Of a stretch of 64,000 nucleotides of DNA, positions 26,197 to 35,626 are shown piece after piece (position 1 is the first letter of the stretch; every line of letters begins with the position of its first letter). A model generated the notes under the pieces. That model was not told the DNA's origin. It worked only from the letters and a program-made list of their open reading frames with translations, and did not search any database. The stretch spans positions 310,001-374,000 of the forward strand of contig NZ_CP114780.1 of the NCBI RefSeq assembly GCF_027359415.1. The letters are read 5' to 3'. The stretch is from Prochlorococcus marinus str. MIT 0918. GTDB taxonomy: Bacteria; Cyanobacteriota; Cyanobacteriia; PCC-6307; Cyanobiaceae. Position numbers and translations under genes: made by a program.

Positions 26197-27722
26197 TATT
26201 CAATTCTGTTTAATATTGGCTTTGGAATTGGAAGTTTAGTACCTTCTTTTAGCCTACCCCATTTTAATTCATCCTTCCATTCATTTAGTATATTTTTATA
26301 ACCAAGTTGACGTAGTATCTCTTGGCTTATTTTTGGAAGGATGGGATTTATTAAGAGAGCTATAATTCTACAACTTTCTAAAACATTATAAATATATTGA
26401 CTTACTTCACCAATTCTATTATTATCTTTTATAAGTTTCCATGGCTGCTTATCATTTAAATACAAATTAGAAGCTGATGATAACTTAATCAAAAGTTGAC
26501 ATACTTCCTTAAAGGATAGATTTTCATAATAAACTAGTGAATCATTTATAATAGATTTAGCTAATACTTTTAATTCATTATCATTATTATAATCAATATC
26601 TGTTGGTATAGAATTATTAAACCACTTTCTAGACATATTTAAAGTTCTATTGAGTAAGTTTCCTATTGTATTTGCAAGGTCATTATTAACTAACTCTATA
26701 AACCTTTTTTGCTGAAAATCTCCATCTTGTCCAAATTTTATATCACTTAATAAAAACCATCTGAGTGGCTCATCTCCGTATTTATCCAATAATTCTTTTG
26801 GATCTAATACATTACCTAATGATTTACCCATTTTTAATCCTTCTCTTGTCAGAAAACCATGTCCAAATACTTTTTGAGGAATATCCAAACCAGCAGACAT
26901 TAACATAGCTGGCCAATATACAGCATGAAATCTCAATATATCCTTCCCGATAACGTGAATAGCATTTGGCCACCCTTTTAATTTACCTTTTTCTAGAATA
27001 ATATTTTGTTGATTGTCACTGAGGGCACTAATATAACCTAATAATGCATCAAACCATACGTAAAATGTATGTCCTTTGTACCCAGGCACTGGGATACCCC
27101 ATTTGACGTTAATTCTTGATATTGAGAAATCTTTTAGGCCTTTAGAAACAAAGTTTATAATCTCGTTTCTTCTTGTTGAAGGCTGTATAAATGAGGAATC
27201 AGATACTAACTTTTCAATTTCTTTTTGATATTTTGATAAACAAAAGAAAAGGTTTTCTTCATCTCTCCACTCTAACATTGTTAGATGAATAGGGCATTCA
27301 GGTGAATTATTATTAGCCTTTACTTCTTTATATTCTTCGCAACCTACACAATACCATCCTTTCTGATTACCAATTCGTATGTCGCCATTATCATTTACCT
27401 TTTTGAAAAATCTTTCTACTAAATCTATATGTTGGTGAGATGTCGTCCTTACAAAATGATCATTGGAAATAAACCATTGGCTCCAAAGGTCCTGATATTC
27501 TTTTGAAATAGAATCACAGTGTTCTATTGGTTTAATATTTTTCGATTCAGCTGTTCTTTGAATTTTTTGTCCATGTTCATCTACTCCAGTAATAAATTCA
27601 ACTTTATTGCCAATTAATCTATGATATCTAGCAAATGCATCACAAGCTATCGTTGTATAAGTACTACCTAAATGTGGTTTATCATTTACATAATATAAAG
27701 GCGTGGTAATTGTTATATGCAT
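26196..27722 (-). CDS. metG: Methionyl-tRNA synthetase
   Basis: Class I aminoacyl-tRNA synthetase of 508 residues. The HIGH signature reads HLGS in 'YYVNDKPHLGSTYTT' and the KMSKS loop reads KMGKS in 'LKMGKSLGNVLDP'; both are variants I recall from this short-form MetRS group. The knuckle insert contains 'CVGCEEYKE' and 'CPIH'. It ends without the C-terminal dimerisation/tRNA-binding domain. The stop overlaps lptC by one base. Confidence 0.95.
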   Translation of the reverse strand: MHITITTPLYYVNDKPHLGSTYTTIACDAFARYHRLIGNKVEFITGVDEHGQKIQRTAESKNIKPIEHCDSISKEYQDLWSQWFISNDHFVRTTSHQHIDLVERFFKKVNDNGDIRIGNQKGWYCVGCEEYKEVKANNNSPECPIHLTMLEWRDEENLFFCLSKYQKEIEKLVSDSSFIQPSTRRNEIINFVSKGLKDFSISRINVKWGIPVPGYKGHTFYVWFDALLGYISALSDNQQNIILEKGKLKGWPNAIHVIGKDILRFHAVYWPAMLMSAGLDIPQKVFGHGFLTREGLKMGKSLGNVLDPKELLDKYGDEPLRWFLLSDIKFGQDGDFQQKRFIELVNNDLANTIGNLLNRTLNMSRKWFNNSIPTDIDYNNDNELKVLAKSIINDSLVYYENLSFKEVCQLLIKLSSASNLYLNDKQPWKLIKDNNRIGEVSQYIYNVLESCRIIALLINPILPKISQEILRQLGYKNILNEWKDELKWGRLKEGTKLPIPKPILNRIE

Positions 27723-27787
27723 CTTATATAGCTTAATGAAATGAGTTCTAATTTTATTATAATCAAGAAAATTGACTAGTGTTGTAA

Positions 27788-29071
27788 TTAATTTACTTTT
27801 TTTATATATATAAGGTTTGGCTTACTGTTTAGATAATCTATTGAAACAAGTATATTTTGGCTAATAACAATTTCACTTGGTGGGTAATATTTACAGGCTA
27901 GATCAATATATACATCATTAAAATGAAAGAGTGCTATTGAATCTTCGTACTTTAACCAACTTAAGAATGTAACTTCAAATTCATTTATACTTTGTTTTTT
28001 AAACCAGCATAATAAATTATAATTCTTGGATTCTCTAGCCGCAGAAATGATATTTTTTTGAGCCGTTATATACTGATTAATTCTTAATTGTAATTCATCT
28101 TTACTCAAACCAATATTACCGTTTAAATTGCAAATAAACTGGTATTGGGTAATAAAATCTATATATCTTCTAATTGGAGATGTTACTTGTGTATATTCAG
28201 ATAAACCTAAACTATGGTGTTTTATTGGTCTTATGTCTATTGTTGATTTGCTTAGGGATTTCTTTACTAGATAATTCATTACATATTTGTTTTCATAATA
28301 TACATTATTATCTTTATTATAATTTTCTCTCTCCAATTGATTTCTATAAGGAATTAGTATGTTTTTTTCCTTACTAATTTTAGCAAACAATGAACCGTAT
28401 AATATCATTGCTTCCGCTACTAACTTCCTTGATACTGTCCTATCTATTATTTTTAGGAATAATTGACTATTTTTTTCAATGATTTTACCTTGTGATTCTT
28501 CTAATTCTATTGCTCCATTGGTAATTCTCTTTTTATGTTGTGACTTTAGAAATTCATTTATTAGCAATAGTTCTTTTTCCTGTTTTGGTTGATAATCTAG
28601 AATTTCATCTGCTTCTTCATACGTTAATTTATAATTTGGTTCAATCAAAGCTTTAAAAAATTCTGCTGAAATGATATCTTTCTTTTTATTGAATAGTATC
28701 TTTAGACTAAGTGTTGGATTCTTTCTGCCGTGTTCAATACTCAATTGAGATTTAATAATTTCTTCGGGAAATAAATATATATTTTTATCTATTAGGTAAG
28801 TTGTAGATGATTTCAATAATGCATTATTATCTAGTTTTGAATTTAATTTAATATAAAAGCTAGGACAAGCGATATGTATCCATAGGATATTATTAGAACC
28901 ATTAATATCTAAAGATATAGCATCATCTATTTCTAATGAATCTTTATCATCTATAGTGTAAGTTTTTAATTCTGAGAGATCAATAAAATCTTTATAATCT
29001 TTTGATGATTGGATATTAATGCCATTCTTTATATCTATAGTATTGTCTATATATTCTATATTATTAATCAT
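27788..29071 (-). CDS. rnb: RNB-domain exoribonuclease (RNase II family), intact active site
   Basis: A 427-residue 3'-5' exoribonuclease reduced nearly to the RNB catalytic core. The metal-binding motif 'TIDDKDSLEIDDAIS' (residues 39-53) keeps the aspartates, and the RNA-end motif 'QVTSPIRRYIDF' (near 315) is intact. No N-terminal cold-shock pair and no clear S1 domain are present, making it much shorter than E. coli RNase II (644). It lies 54 bp downstream of rpsR, the order often seen in related cyanobacteria. It is likely the active partner of the degenerate RNB protein at 6048-8345. Confidence 0.9.
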   Translation of the reverse strand: MINNIEYIDNTIDIKNGINIQSSKDYKDFIDLSELKTYTIDDKDSLEIDDAISLDINGSNNILWIHIACPSFYIKLNSKLDNNALLKSSTTYLIDKNIYLFPEEIIKSQLSIEHGRKNPTLSLKILFNKKKDIISAEFFKALIEPNYKLTYEEADEILDYQPKQEKELLLINEFLKSQHKKRITNGAIELEESQGKIIEKNSQLFLKIIDRTVSRKLVAEAMILYGSLFAKISKEKNILIPYRNQLERENYNKDNNVYYENKYVMNYLVKKSLSKSTIDIRPIKHHSLGLSEYTQVTSPIRRYIDFITQYQFICNLNGNIGLSKDELQLRINQYITAQKNIISAARESKNYNLLCWFKKQSINEFEVTFLSWLKYEDSIALFHFNDVYIDLACKYYPPSEIVISQNILVSIDYLNSKPNLIYIKKVN

Positions 29072-29125
29072 TTATATTTGTTCTATTAGATCCTTTACTC
29101 ATTTTAATTATCAATACTAATTTAT

Positions 29126-29347
29126 CTATCCTTCTGGATTTACAAAAGGTAGTAAGGCAATTATTCTAGCTCTCTTAACAGCAGTAGTAATGTCTCTTTG
29201 TTGTTTCGCTGTTAGTCCTGTTAGTCTTCTTGGAAGAATCTTTCCTCTTTCAGTTATGAATTTTTTTAGTGTTTCAACATCCTTATAATCTATTGGATCA
29301 CCTGGTTTAATAGGTGATAATTTCTTTTTAAATAATGAGTTAGGCAT
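29126..29347 (-). CDS. rpsR: 30S ribosomal protein S18
   Basis: A 73-residue bS18 with '[22 protein letters not shown]' across residues 20-41 and the diagnostic '[26 protein letters not shown]'-type end at residues 43-68. An AAGGA ribosome-binding site is 9 bases before the ATG. In related genomes rpmG precedes it; here only a relic of rpmG is present upstream. Confidence 0.96.
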   Translation of the reverse strand: MPNSLFKKKLSPIKPGDPIDYKDVETLKKFITERGKILPRRLTGLTAKQQRDITTAVKRARIIALLPFVNPEG

Positions 29348-29378
29348 AAGTTAAATTCCTTTTTAAAAGGTAATTGGT

Positions 29379-29574
29379 TTATTTGTTCTCCTTAATTAAG
29401 GAGAGATCATTTTAATACAAGAGAAACTTAAGGTTTCAAGTTTCCAGCTTGTTTTTTAATGATTTTGCTCTATAAGATGCACTTTTATAGGTGCCTATAG
29501 ACCAATTGGCTGGTTTGGACCGGTAATCGCTGCAATTGAGTGGATACGAACCGGACGCCCTTTTTATTTGCCAT
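29379..29574 (-). pseudogene. rpmG: Decayed rpmG (ribosomal protein L33)
   Basis: The stretch from ATG 29574 starts MANKKGVRFVST, close to the L33 start MAKKGTRVVVT, but the frame closes after 29 codons. Downstream, other frames carry L33-like pieces: 'KLETLSFSCIKM' (compare RLELKKFNPHLNKM) and the last codons KENK-stop (compare KEIK-stop). The whole footprint is 196 nt, one base more than a normal 64-codon-plus-stop L33 gene. At least two stops fall inside. The place, immediately before rpsR on the same strand, is the usual rpmG position. I conclude a frameshifted relic. Confidence 0.75.
29387..29404. repeat. 18-bp perfect palindrome upstream of rpsR
   Basis: TCTCCTTAATTAAGGAGA is an exact palindrome with no loop, located in the end of the rpmG relic and 40 bp before rpsR. 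It could be a protein-binding site or a chance product of decay. No T-run follows on the minus strand, so it is not a typical terminator. Confidence 0.55.
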
Positions 29575-29691
29575 AAGGACGTGACATGGCTTATGCGATA
29601 AGTAATATTAAGCTACTATCCTACAAGCTGAGCTGTATTTTTTAAACTAAAGCTTTGAATAAGTAGGATCTATGGATAATCATCAAACGAT

Positions 29692-32163
29692 ATGAAGGTT
29701 TCAATTAATTGGCTAAGAGAATTAGTAGAGATCCCATCTGACATAACAGATCTAGCTGAATCCCTTTCAATGTCAGGCTTTGAGGTTGAGGATGTACTCG
29801 ATTTAGCATCCGATCTTGATGGGGTCATTGTTGGATTTGTAGAAGAAATATCCTCACATCCAAATGCTGATAAATTAAATGTTTGCAAAGTACAGATAGG
29901 TAATGAAAATTCACTTCAAATTGTTTGCGGTGCAAGAAACGTTAGGCATTCCACTCATGTATTGGTAGCTACTGAAGGCAGTTTTTTAAAATCAATAGGA
30001 TTGAATATAAAAACAACAAAATTAAGAGATGTTATTAGTGAGGGTATGATTTGCTCTTTAGCAGAACTAGGGATTTCAAATAATTCTGAGGGAATTGCAA
30101 TTTTGGAAGAGATGGATGTCAAAATCCCAAAGGTTGGGACACCAGCATCAACAGCACTAAACCTAAGGGATATTATTCTTGATTTGGCTATTACAGCTAA
30201 TAGACCAGATGGAATGTCAATGGTAGGGATAGCTAGAGAAGTATCAGCAATAAAGAGAAGTAAACTTAATCTACCTAAAATATCAAATTCAATTAAATAT
30301 AAATTGTTCGAATCTAAAATAATTTCTGATAACTTAATTACTGAGGATTCAATTTATAGCATTCATCATATAACTAATTTAAGAGGAGATATTAGTTCAC
30401 CTAATTGGCTAATAGATAGGCTTGAAAAGTTAGGTATAAATAGTATTAACACTATAGTTGATATAACAAATTATGTAATGATAGAGCAGGGACAGCCTCT
30501 ACATGCATTTGATGCTGATCAGCTCAATAAATTAGCAGGGAAGGAAATTACTCAAAATGATTTTGGAGTTAGAAAATCAGAATCAGGTGAGAAATTTATC
30601 GCAATTGACAAAAAAGAGTATATACTACCAGATAATATAACTGTAATTACCTGTGCGAATAAGATAATAGCTATAGCTGGTGTAATAGGTGGATTAAATT
30701 CTGCAGTAAACCATAATACAAAAAATATATGGTTAGAAGCTGCATTATTTACTCAACAATCTATTAGAAATTCTTCAAGAGAAATAGGTCTTAGAACAGA
30801 ATCAAGTAGTAGATTTGAAAAAGGAATAAGTCCCCAAACAACTATAATTGCAGCATCTCGAGCAATGGACTTAATAAAGGAAAATTTTCCTGATTCTATT
30901 TTTAATGGCCAATGGTGGACTAGAGAAATAAGAAAACAAAATTTTTATATTGATTTAAGAAGGGATAGAATACATGATTTGCTAGGTCCAGTGAAAATAA
31001 ATAATAATAATAGCAAATTAATAAATAAAGAGCATTATTTACCTGATTCACAGATTAAAGATTTTTTAACATTAATAGGATGTATTGTTAAAGAAACAGA
31101 TATTGGTTGGCATATTCAACCACCATCAAATAGATTAATTGACCTAAAAAGAGAAATTGATCTTATAGAAGAAATAGCTAGGTTAGTAGGTTATGATAAT
31201 TTTGATTCAAATCTACCTGATCCAATTAAACCAGGTGGTTTAAATAGTAGTCAAATAGCTGAAAGAAGGATTAGATCTAATCTTTCATCCAGTGGATTAA
31301 ATGAAATAACAACATTTTCATTGGTTTCAGAAGATGATAGAGATAAAGAAAGAATTTCTATATCAAATCCATTACTTAGTGAAACAAGTCATTTGAGAAC
31401 AAACTTATGGGATGAACATATAAATGTATGTAGAAGGAATATAGATAGCGGGCAAAAAGCATGCTGGATTTATGAGATCGGAAATGTATATAAAAAAATA
31501 AATAATGAATTCTGTGAAATTAAAATTCTCTCTGGAGCTTTGATTGGGATAAAACGGCAAGGTCAATGGCAGAATAACTCTAAAGAACAAGTTCTGGATT
31601 ATTATATGGCAAGAGGTTTAATTGAACGGTCATTAAATGCATTAAGAATAGATATTATAGATAAACCCTTAGAAAGCAATTTAATATTACACCCTGGAAA
31701 GTCTGCAAGTTTAAACATAGAGGGTAAATTAGCAGGATTTTTTGGACAATTACATCCTAAATTTATGGATAAATATGGATTCACTAGCCCATTATTTTTA
31801 TTTCAGATCGATTTAAAAAATCTAATAATAGCTTCTACAAGAAAAAATAAATGGACTGTTGATTTCAAGAAATACCCTACAGTTCCATCCATGGAAAGAG
31901 ATATCTCTCTTGTATTACCTAATAAATGTAATTCTATAGATGTGATAAATATTATTAGGAAAGTAGGTAAGCCACTCGTCAAAGATGTAAATTTAATTGA
32001 TAGATATGAAGGAAATAATATAGAAGATAATAAAGTAAGCCAAACATTTAGGATTACATATCGTAAAGATAATAGAACACTAAAAGATATAGAATTAAAC
32101 CCAGTTCATGACAAGATAATCGATAAGTTAAAAACAACATTATTAGCTGAACTTAGAATTTAA
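29692..32163 (+). CDS. pheT: Phenylalanyl-tRNA synthetase beta subunit
   Basis: An 823-residue PheT. An N-terminal tRNA-binding OB fold ('EEISSHPNADKLNVCKVQIG', residues 51-70), the B3/B4 editing region and B5 domain ('IGCIVKETD..WHIQPPSNR'), a core with 'EEIARLVGYDN', and the C-terminal anticodon-binding fold ('YPTVPSMERDISLVLPN') are all visible. It works with PheS, which is not in this window. The gene is divergent from the rpsR/rpmG locus and its end overlaps the convergent rRNA methyltransferase by 21 bases. Confidence 0.95.
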   Translation: MKVSINWLRELVEIPSDITDLAESLSMSGFEVEDVLDLASDLDGVIVGFVEEISSHPNADKLNVCKVQIGNENSLQIVCGARNVRHSTHVLVATEGSFLKSIGLNIKTTKLRDVISEGMICSLAELGISNNSEGIAILEEMDVKIPKVGTPASTALNLRDIILDLAITANRPDGMSMVGIAREVSAIKRSKLNLPKISNSIKYKLFESKIISDNLITEDSIYSIHHITNLRGDISSPNWLIDRLEKLGINSINTIVDITNYVMIEQGQPLHAFDADQLNKLAGKEITQNDFGVRKSESGEKFIAIDKKEYILPDNITVITCANKIIAIAGVIGGLNSAVNHNTKNIWLEAALFTQQSIRNSSREIGLRTESSSRFEKGISPQTTIIAASRAMDLIKENFPDSIFNGQWWTREIRKQNFYIDLRRDRIHDLLGPVKINNNNSKLINKEHYLPDSQIKDFLTLIGCIVKETDIGWHIQPPSNRLIDLKREIDLIEEIARLVGYDNFDSNLPDPIKPGGLNSSQIAERRIRSNLSSSGLNEITTFSLVSEDDRDKERISISNPLLSETSHLRTNLWDEHINVCRRNIDSGQKACWIYEIGNVYKKINNEFCEIKILSGALIGIKRQGQWQNNSKEQVLDYYMARGLIERSLNALRIDIIDKPLESNLILHPGKSASLNIEGKLAGFFGQLHPKFMDKYGFTSPLFLFQIDLKNLIIASTRKNKWTVDFKKYPTVPSMERDISLVLPNKCNSIDVINIIRKVGKPLVKDVNLIDRYEGNNIEDNKVSQTFRITYRKDNRTLKDIELNPVHDKIIDKLKTTLLAELRI

Positions 32164-33522
32164 TTTTCTTAGTATAGTTAAAGATTCTAAGTGAGTTGTT
32201 TGAGGGAAGAAGTCCAGAGTTGAAATATTATCTATAGTATAATTACCATTCTCTATAATTGATGTTAAATCTCTTCTTAATGAAGAGGGGTTACAGCTTT
32301 GATAAATAATTAAATCTGGCATTCTTTCTAAAATAATATTTGTTGTTTTAACAGATAAACCTTTTCTAGGAGGGTCAATAATAAGTGCATCACTTTCTTC
32401 AAGAAGATCATATAGATATTTTTCTACATCACCGCAATAGAAATTAATATTAGTTATATGATTTAATTTTGCATTTATAATTGCTAATTTATTAGACTCT
32501 ATATTGTTTTCTATAGAGAGAACATCATAACCAATATTTGCAAGAGGTATTGATATTGTACCTATACCAGAATAAGCATCTATTACTCTCTTATCCTTAC
32601 TAAGAAATTTTGTAATTAACTTAATAATTTGTTCAGCAAGATTAAGATTTGGTTGAAAAAAAGAAGTAACTCCTATTCTAAATCTGAGATTACAGAATTT
32701 CTCTAATAAATATGGTCTCCCAAATAATACAAATGTTTCATCTCCAAAAATAACATTAGTTCTGTTAGGCTGAATATTATTTACAATTCCTACAATATTA
32801 GTGTGAATTGATGTTATGTTAGATACTAATGTTCGTAATTTATTCTTAAGTTTGTAACTAGAAATAAAGGTAATTAATATTTCATTTGTATTTATTCCTA
32901 ATCGTATGCTGATATGCCTAAGAGCATTATCTTGGGATAGATCATTATCGGCATATATATTTGAGTTTGATAGTTGATTGATTATTGTATCTAATATATT
33001 ATTAATTCTATTATCTAATACAGGGCAGCTATCTATATTAATTATATCATGAGTATTATATTTGTAATAACCTATAGATATAGTTGATGGAGTGTTAGAC
33101 CTTACAGGCATAATCGCTTTATTTCTATAATTAAGATTTAATGAAGAGGGATAGGAATTAATAATAAAATTTTTATCTATCAAATTTGTTCTGACCAGCT
33201 CATTGTAAAATTGAGTATTTTTAATTATAAATTGATTCTTATCATTAATATGTTGTAAAGTACATCCCCCACATTCTTCTGCTACAGGACAAATTGGAAC
33301 TGTTCTTGATTTAGAGTATAAAATTATTTTTTCAATTTTAGCTATCCAGTACGATTTTATACGTAATTCACATTTGATGATAGCCTCTTCATTAGGTATT
33401 AATCCAGGGACTTTAATAACACAAGAATTCCATTTACAAACTCCGTAACCAGCATGATCGATATCTATACATTTAACAGTAAGGGAGGTATTTAAAGGTG
33501 GAGTGACTGTGCCTTTTTTCAA
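32143..33522 (-). CDS. 23S rRNA (uracil-5-)-methyltransferase, RumA/RlmD family
   Basis: A 459-residue TRAM-RumA enzyme. A TRAM domain is at residues 8-65 ('DIDHAGYGVCKW'), and a [4Fe-4S] cluster region has 'CPVAEECGGCTLQHI' (about 75-90). The SAM-binding core has 'FFQPNLNLAE', 'DAYSGIGTISIP' and 'IDPPRKGL', and the catalytic cysteine is in 'YQSCNPSSLRRDL'. It makes m5U in 23S rRNA (RlmD or RlmC type). The same fold could include tRNA-specific paralogues. An upstream 675-bp gap separates it from the next gene. Confidence 0.92.
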   Translation of the reverse strand: MKKGTVTPPLNTSLTVKCIDIDHAGYGVCKWNSCVIKVPGLIPNEEAIIKCELRIKSYWIAKIEKIILYSKSRTVPICPVAEECGGCTLQHINDKNQFIIKNTQFYNELVRTNLIDKNFIINSYPSSLNLNYRNKAIMPVRSNTPSTISIGYYKYNTHDIINIDSCPVLDNRINNILDTIINQLSNSNIYADNDLSQDNALRHISIRLGINTNEILITFISSYKLKNKLRTLVSNITSIHTNIVGIVNNIQPNRTNVIFGDETFVLFGRPYLLEKFCNLRFRIGVTSFFQPNLNLAEQIIKLITKFLSKDKRVIDAYSGIGTISIPLANIGYDVLSIENNIESNKLAIINAKLNHITNINFYCGDVEKYLYDLLEESDALIIDPPRKGLSVKTTNIILERMPDLIIYQSCNPSSLRRDLTSIIENGNYTIDNISTLDFFPQTTHLESLTILRKLNSKFS

Positions 33523-34197
33523 TAATTTGGCTTAGAGAAAAATTAATATCAGTAGTCTCATTCAGGACTCAATAAGAGTCTTATGATGGGTTTTAAATAA
33601 GAATACCAAGACAATTATCTTTTAATTAATTATATTCTAGAAAATATAAAATAAAAAAAAATGCATTGTAGTCTTAGAAGTATCATTTAAGTCCAAAAGT
33701 AAGTCTTATTGTAAGATATACATAAGATCAATGATAAGAGGTGAGCGTAGTTAGATAAGCTATTAAATTTCTACAAACTATATTAAAAATAGATGAATAA
33801 TCTTTAAATTGAAGGAATTACAATAATTCTAGTAAAATCACTCTTTCTATATCATTATTAATCTATCTAAAGAAAATTGATGCTTTTATAGTCATTTTAA
33901 ATTTGCGTAACTGTCTTATAAGCAGTTACGCAATTAATAAACTGCTTTAATAGCAATGTATTTGAATGATTCATTATGATTTGGACAGCACAAGGACGAA
34001 TCTTTGGATTTTAGGCTTATTTTTATATTACGTTAGCCCCCATTTATTAGGTAGTTAATTTAAAAATGACAGTTTTTACTGCTTTAGGATTGATGCTTTG
34101 TCTCTTTGTTATTAATATAAATTAATTCTCTCTCATAGGTCTTGAATGATTCTCGTTATGAGTCCCGAATTGAAACATATATGATACTCCTAAGATT
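33523..34197. other. 675-bp gap without a convincing gene
   Basis: Extremely AT-rich. The only candidate frames are a 12-codon MIWTAQGRIFGF near 33977 and a 19-codon hydrophobic MTVFTALGLMLCLFVININ at 34066-34125. Neither has a strong ribosome-binding site. The stretch contains the perfect hairpin at 33903-33933. It could hold a small RNA or decayed genes. Confidence 0.5.
33903..33933. repeat. Perfect 11-bp hairpin in a long intergenic gap
   Basis: TTGCGTAACTG and CAGTTACGCAA form an 11-bp perfect stem around the loop TCTTATAAG. It is not followed by a T-run on the plus strand; on the minus strand the downstream sequence is only moderately T-rich. It lies about 260 bp beyond any coding end, so it may be part of a non-coding RNA or a binding site. 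Confidence 0.7.
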
Positions 34198-35223
34198 CTA
34201 TTTTTTCTTGTATAAATCCTTTAATAGTTGATATGCTTCATTTATTTGTCTCATTGACTCAGTTGATCCTCCTGAATCAGGATGATTAGCTAATGCTTTT
34301 ATCTTGTAGGCATCTCTAATATTGGTTAATGAAATTGACTTCCCGGCTGTTATTGGTAGATCTAATAACTTAAGTGCACCATGGACTGTCATTGTTGACT
34401 CCAAAGTTTCAAAGGAGGTAACATTTCTTCTCCTTTTAAAGCAATTTACGAATCGTTTTACGAGAGAGGGTAATCTATTTTTTAAATTAATACTTCCTAA
34501 AGGGTCCTCTAAGACTCCTGCCATTACAATTATATTTTCAAACGACGGTTTTTTATTTTGCCAGCTTGGGCATAAGCGACTCATAACGTATATAGCTGCA
34601 TTCCATGTAAAAGGAATATTTTCTGAATCATCAATATATGGCCATATGTCTCTTGCAAACCAAATCATTGCAGCTTCTATAACTTCTTCCTTTGGATTGT
34701 TACCATAAAGAGAAACCCAATGATTTAATGTTTTATCTATGCATTGTTCAATATCCTCTTCATTTATACCCGTAATTATAGATTCATAATTAGGTTCCTT
34801 TTTAACCCCTTTGCTCAAACTAGTTTTAAGTTTATTTGCTCTTCTATTTACAAAATTCGGTAAGTCTATACCAACTACCTTTTTTTCTTTTGTTTTTTTA
34901 TTAAAAATTGTCTCTTCATAATGCTGATCTGTACTTTTAGCTAATTTGTCTGTTGAGATAAGAACAATTGAATTATCTTCAAGATAACTATCTGACGCAA
35001 TATCAGATGATTCTAATGAGGAATATTCAAATTGCTTATTAGATATTTCTTTATCGTTTTCATGAATTTCTTCTTCATCAAAGAGAGTTTCTAACAGTCT
35101 TTCCAATACCGCACCTCTTTTTCTTAAACCCCAAGCCTTTTTAAGTTCGTCAAAACGTTCTATTAATTCGTTTGGTAAATCTACAGATATTCTTCTTGAA
35201 CCTTCATTGGCCGGGGTTGCCAC
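34198..35223 (-). CDS. Ribbon-helix-helix and J-domain protein
   Basis: A 341-residue protein with an N-terminal ribbon-helix-helix-like segment ('RRISVDLPNELIERFDELKK', residues 10-29, then 'RGAVLERLLE'). A middle region rich in charged and serine residues precedes a helical domain, and the C-terminus is a J-domain-like helix pair with the HPD motif in 'KALANHPDSGGSTESMRQINEAY' at about 313-335. J-domains recruit DnaK. The J-domain at the C-terminus is the reverse of classic DnaJ. A link between DNA/RNA binding and chaperone recruitment is inferred. Confidence 0.8.
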   Translation of the reverse strand: MATPANEGSRRISVDLPNELIERFDELKKAWGLRKRGAVLERLLETLFDEEEIHENDKEISNKQFEYSSLESSDIASDSYLEDNSIVLISTDKLAKSTDQHYEETIFNKKTKEKKVVGIDLPNFVNRRANKLKTSLSKGVKKEPNYESIITGINEEDIEQCIDKTLNHWVSLYGNNPKEEVIEAAMIWFARDIWPYIDDSENIPFTWNAAIYVMSRLCPSWQNKKPSFENIIVMAGVLEDPLGSINLKNRLPSLVKRFVNCFKRRRNVTSFETLESTMTVHGALKLLDLPITAGKSISLTNIRDAYKIKALANHPDSGGSTESMRQINEAYQLLKDLYKKK

Positions 35224-35421
35224 AATTATCTAACGGTTATTTATACACTATATCCATTAAGACAAGCATACACATCTATTTATTTCTTTTTACATAATGA
35301 AAACTAGCTATGATTTTTAATTTCAGTTACCAAAACTGATTTGATCAAATATCCTGAAATATATATTAGAATCACATTCTTGCATTTATTTTCCTAGTAT
35401 ATGTTTAGTTGATGTTTAACA

Positions 35422-35610
35422 ATGTTTATTTCTGATCTCTGCTCAACCTCTGTTTCTGCTGAAAAAAGAAGGAATAATTTTCACAAACGTAAATTAGAAG
35501 TTTTATTATTTTACAAGGATTCATTAGAAAGAAGATTAGCAGCTTTATCTGCTTCGATTGATAAATTACAAGAACAAATTTCTAGAGATGATATAGAACT
35601 TGCAAATTAA
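35422..35610 (+). CDS. Small coiled-coil protein, hypothetical
   Basis: A 62-residue product with a basic first half (AEKRRNNFHKRKLEVLLFYKD) followed by a helix with heptad-like spacing ('LERRLAALSASIDKLQEQIS'). The pattern suggests a short coiled coil that could oligomerise. No homology is recognised. It ends 16 bp before the convergent Ap4A phosphorylase gene. Confidence 0.6.
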   Translation: MFISDLCSTSVSAEKRRNNFHKRKLEVLLFYKDSLERRLAALSASIDKLQEQISRDDIELAN

Positions 35611-35626
35611 TATTTTAAACCTATTA

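Noticed and set aside
26196-27722. Loss of the HIGH motif in MetRS (HLGS) as a sign of inactivation
   Set aside because: The KMSKS-like loop and zinc knuckle are intact and the HxGS variant is one I recall in cyanobacterial MetRS, so it is more likely normal for the group.
34066-34125. 19-codon hydrophobic peptide as a photosystem subunit (PetL/PetN/PsaI-like)
   Set aside because: No match to the known short sequences of those subunits and no ribosome-binding site; kept only as part of the gap description.
34322-34708. 128-codon frame opposite the J-domain gene
   Set aside because: Antisense shadow of a supported gene; no ribosome-binding site or recognisable family.
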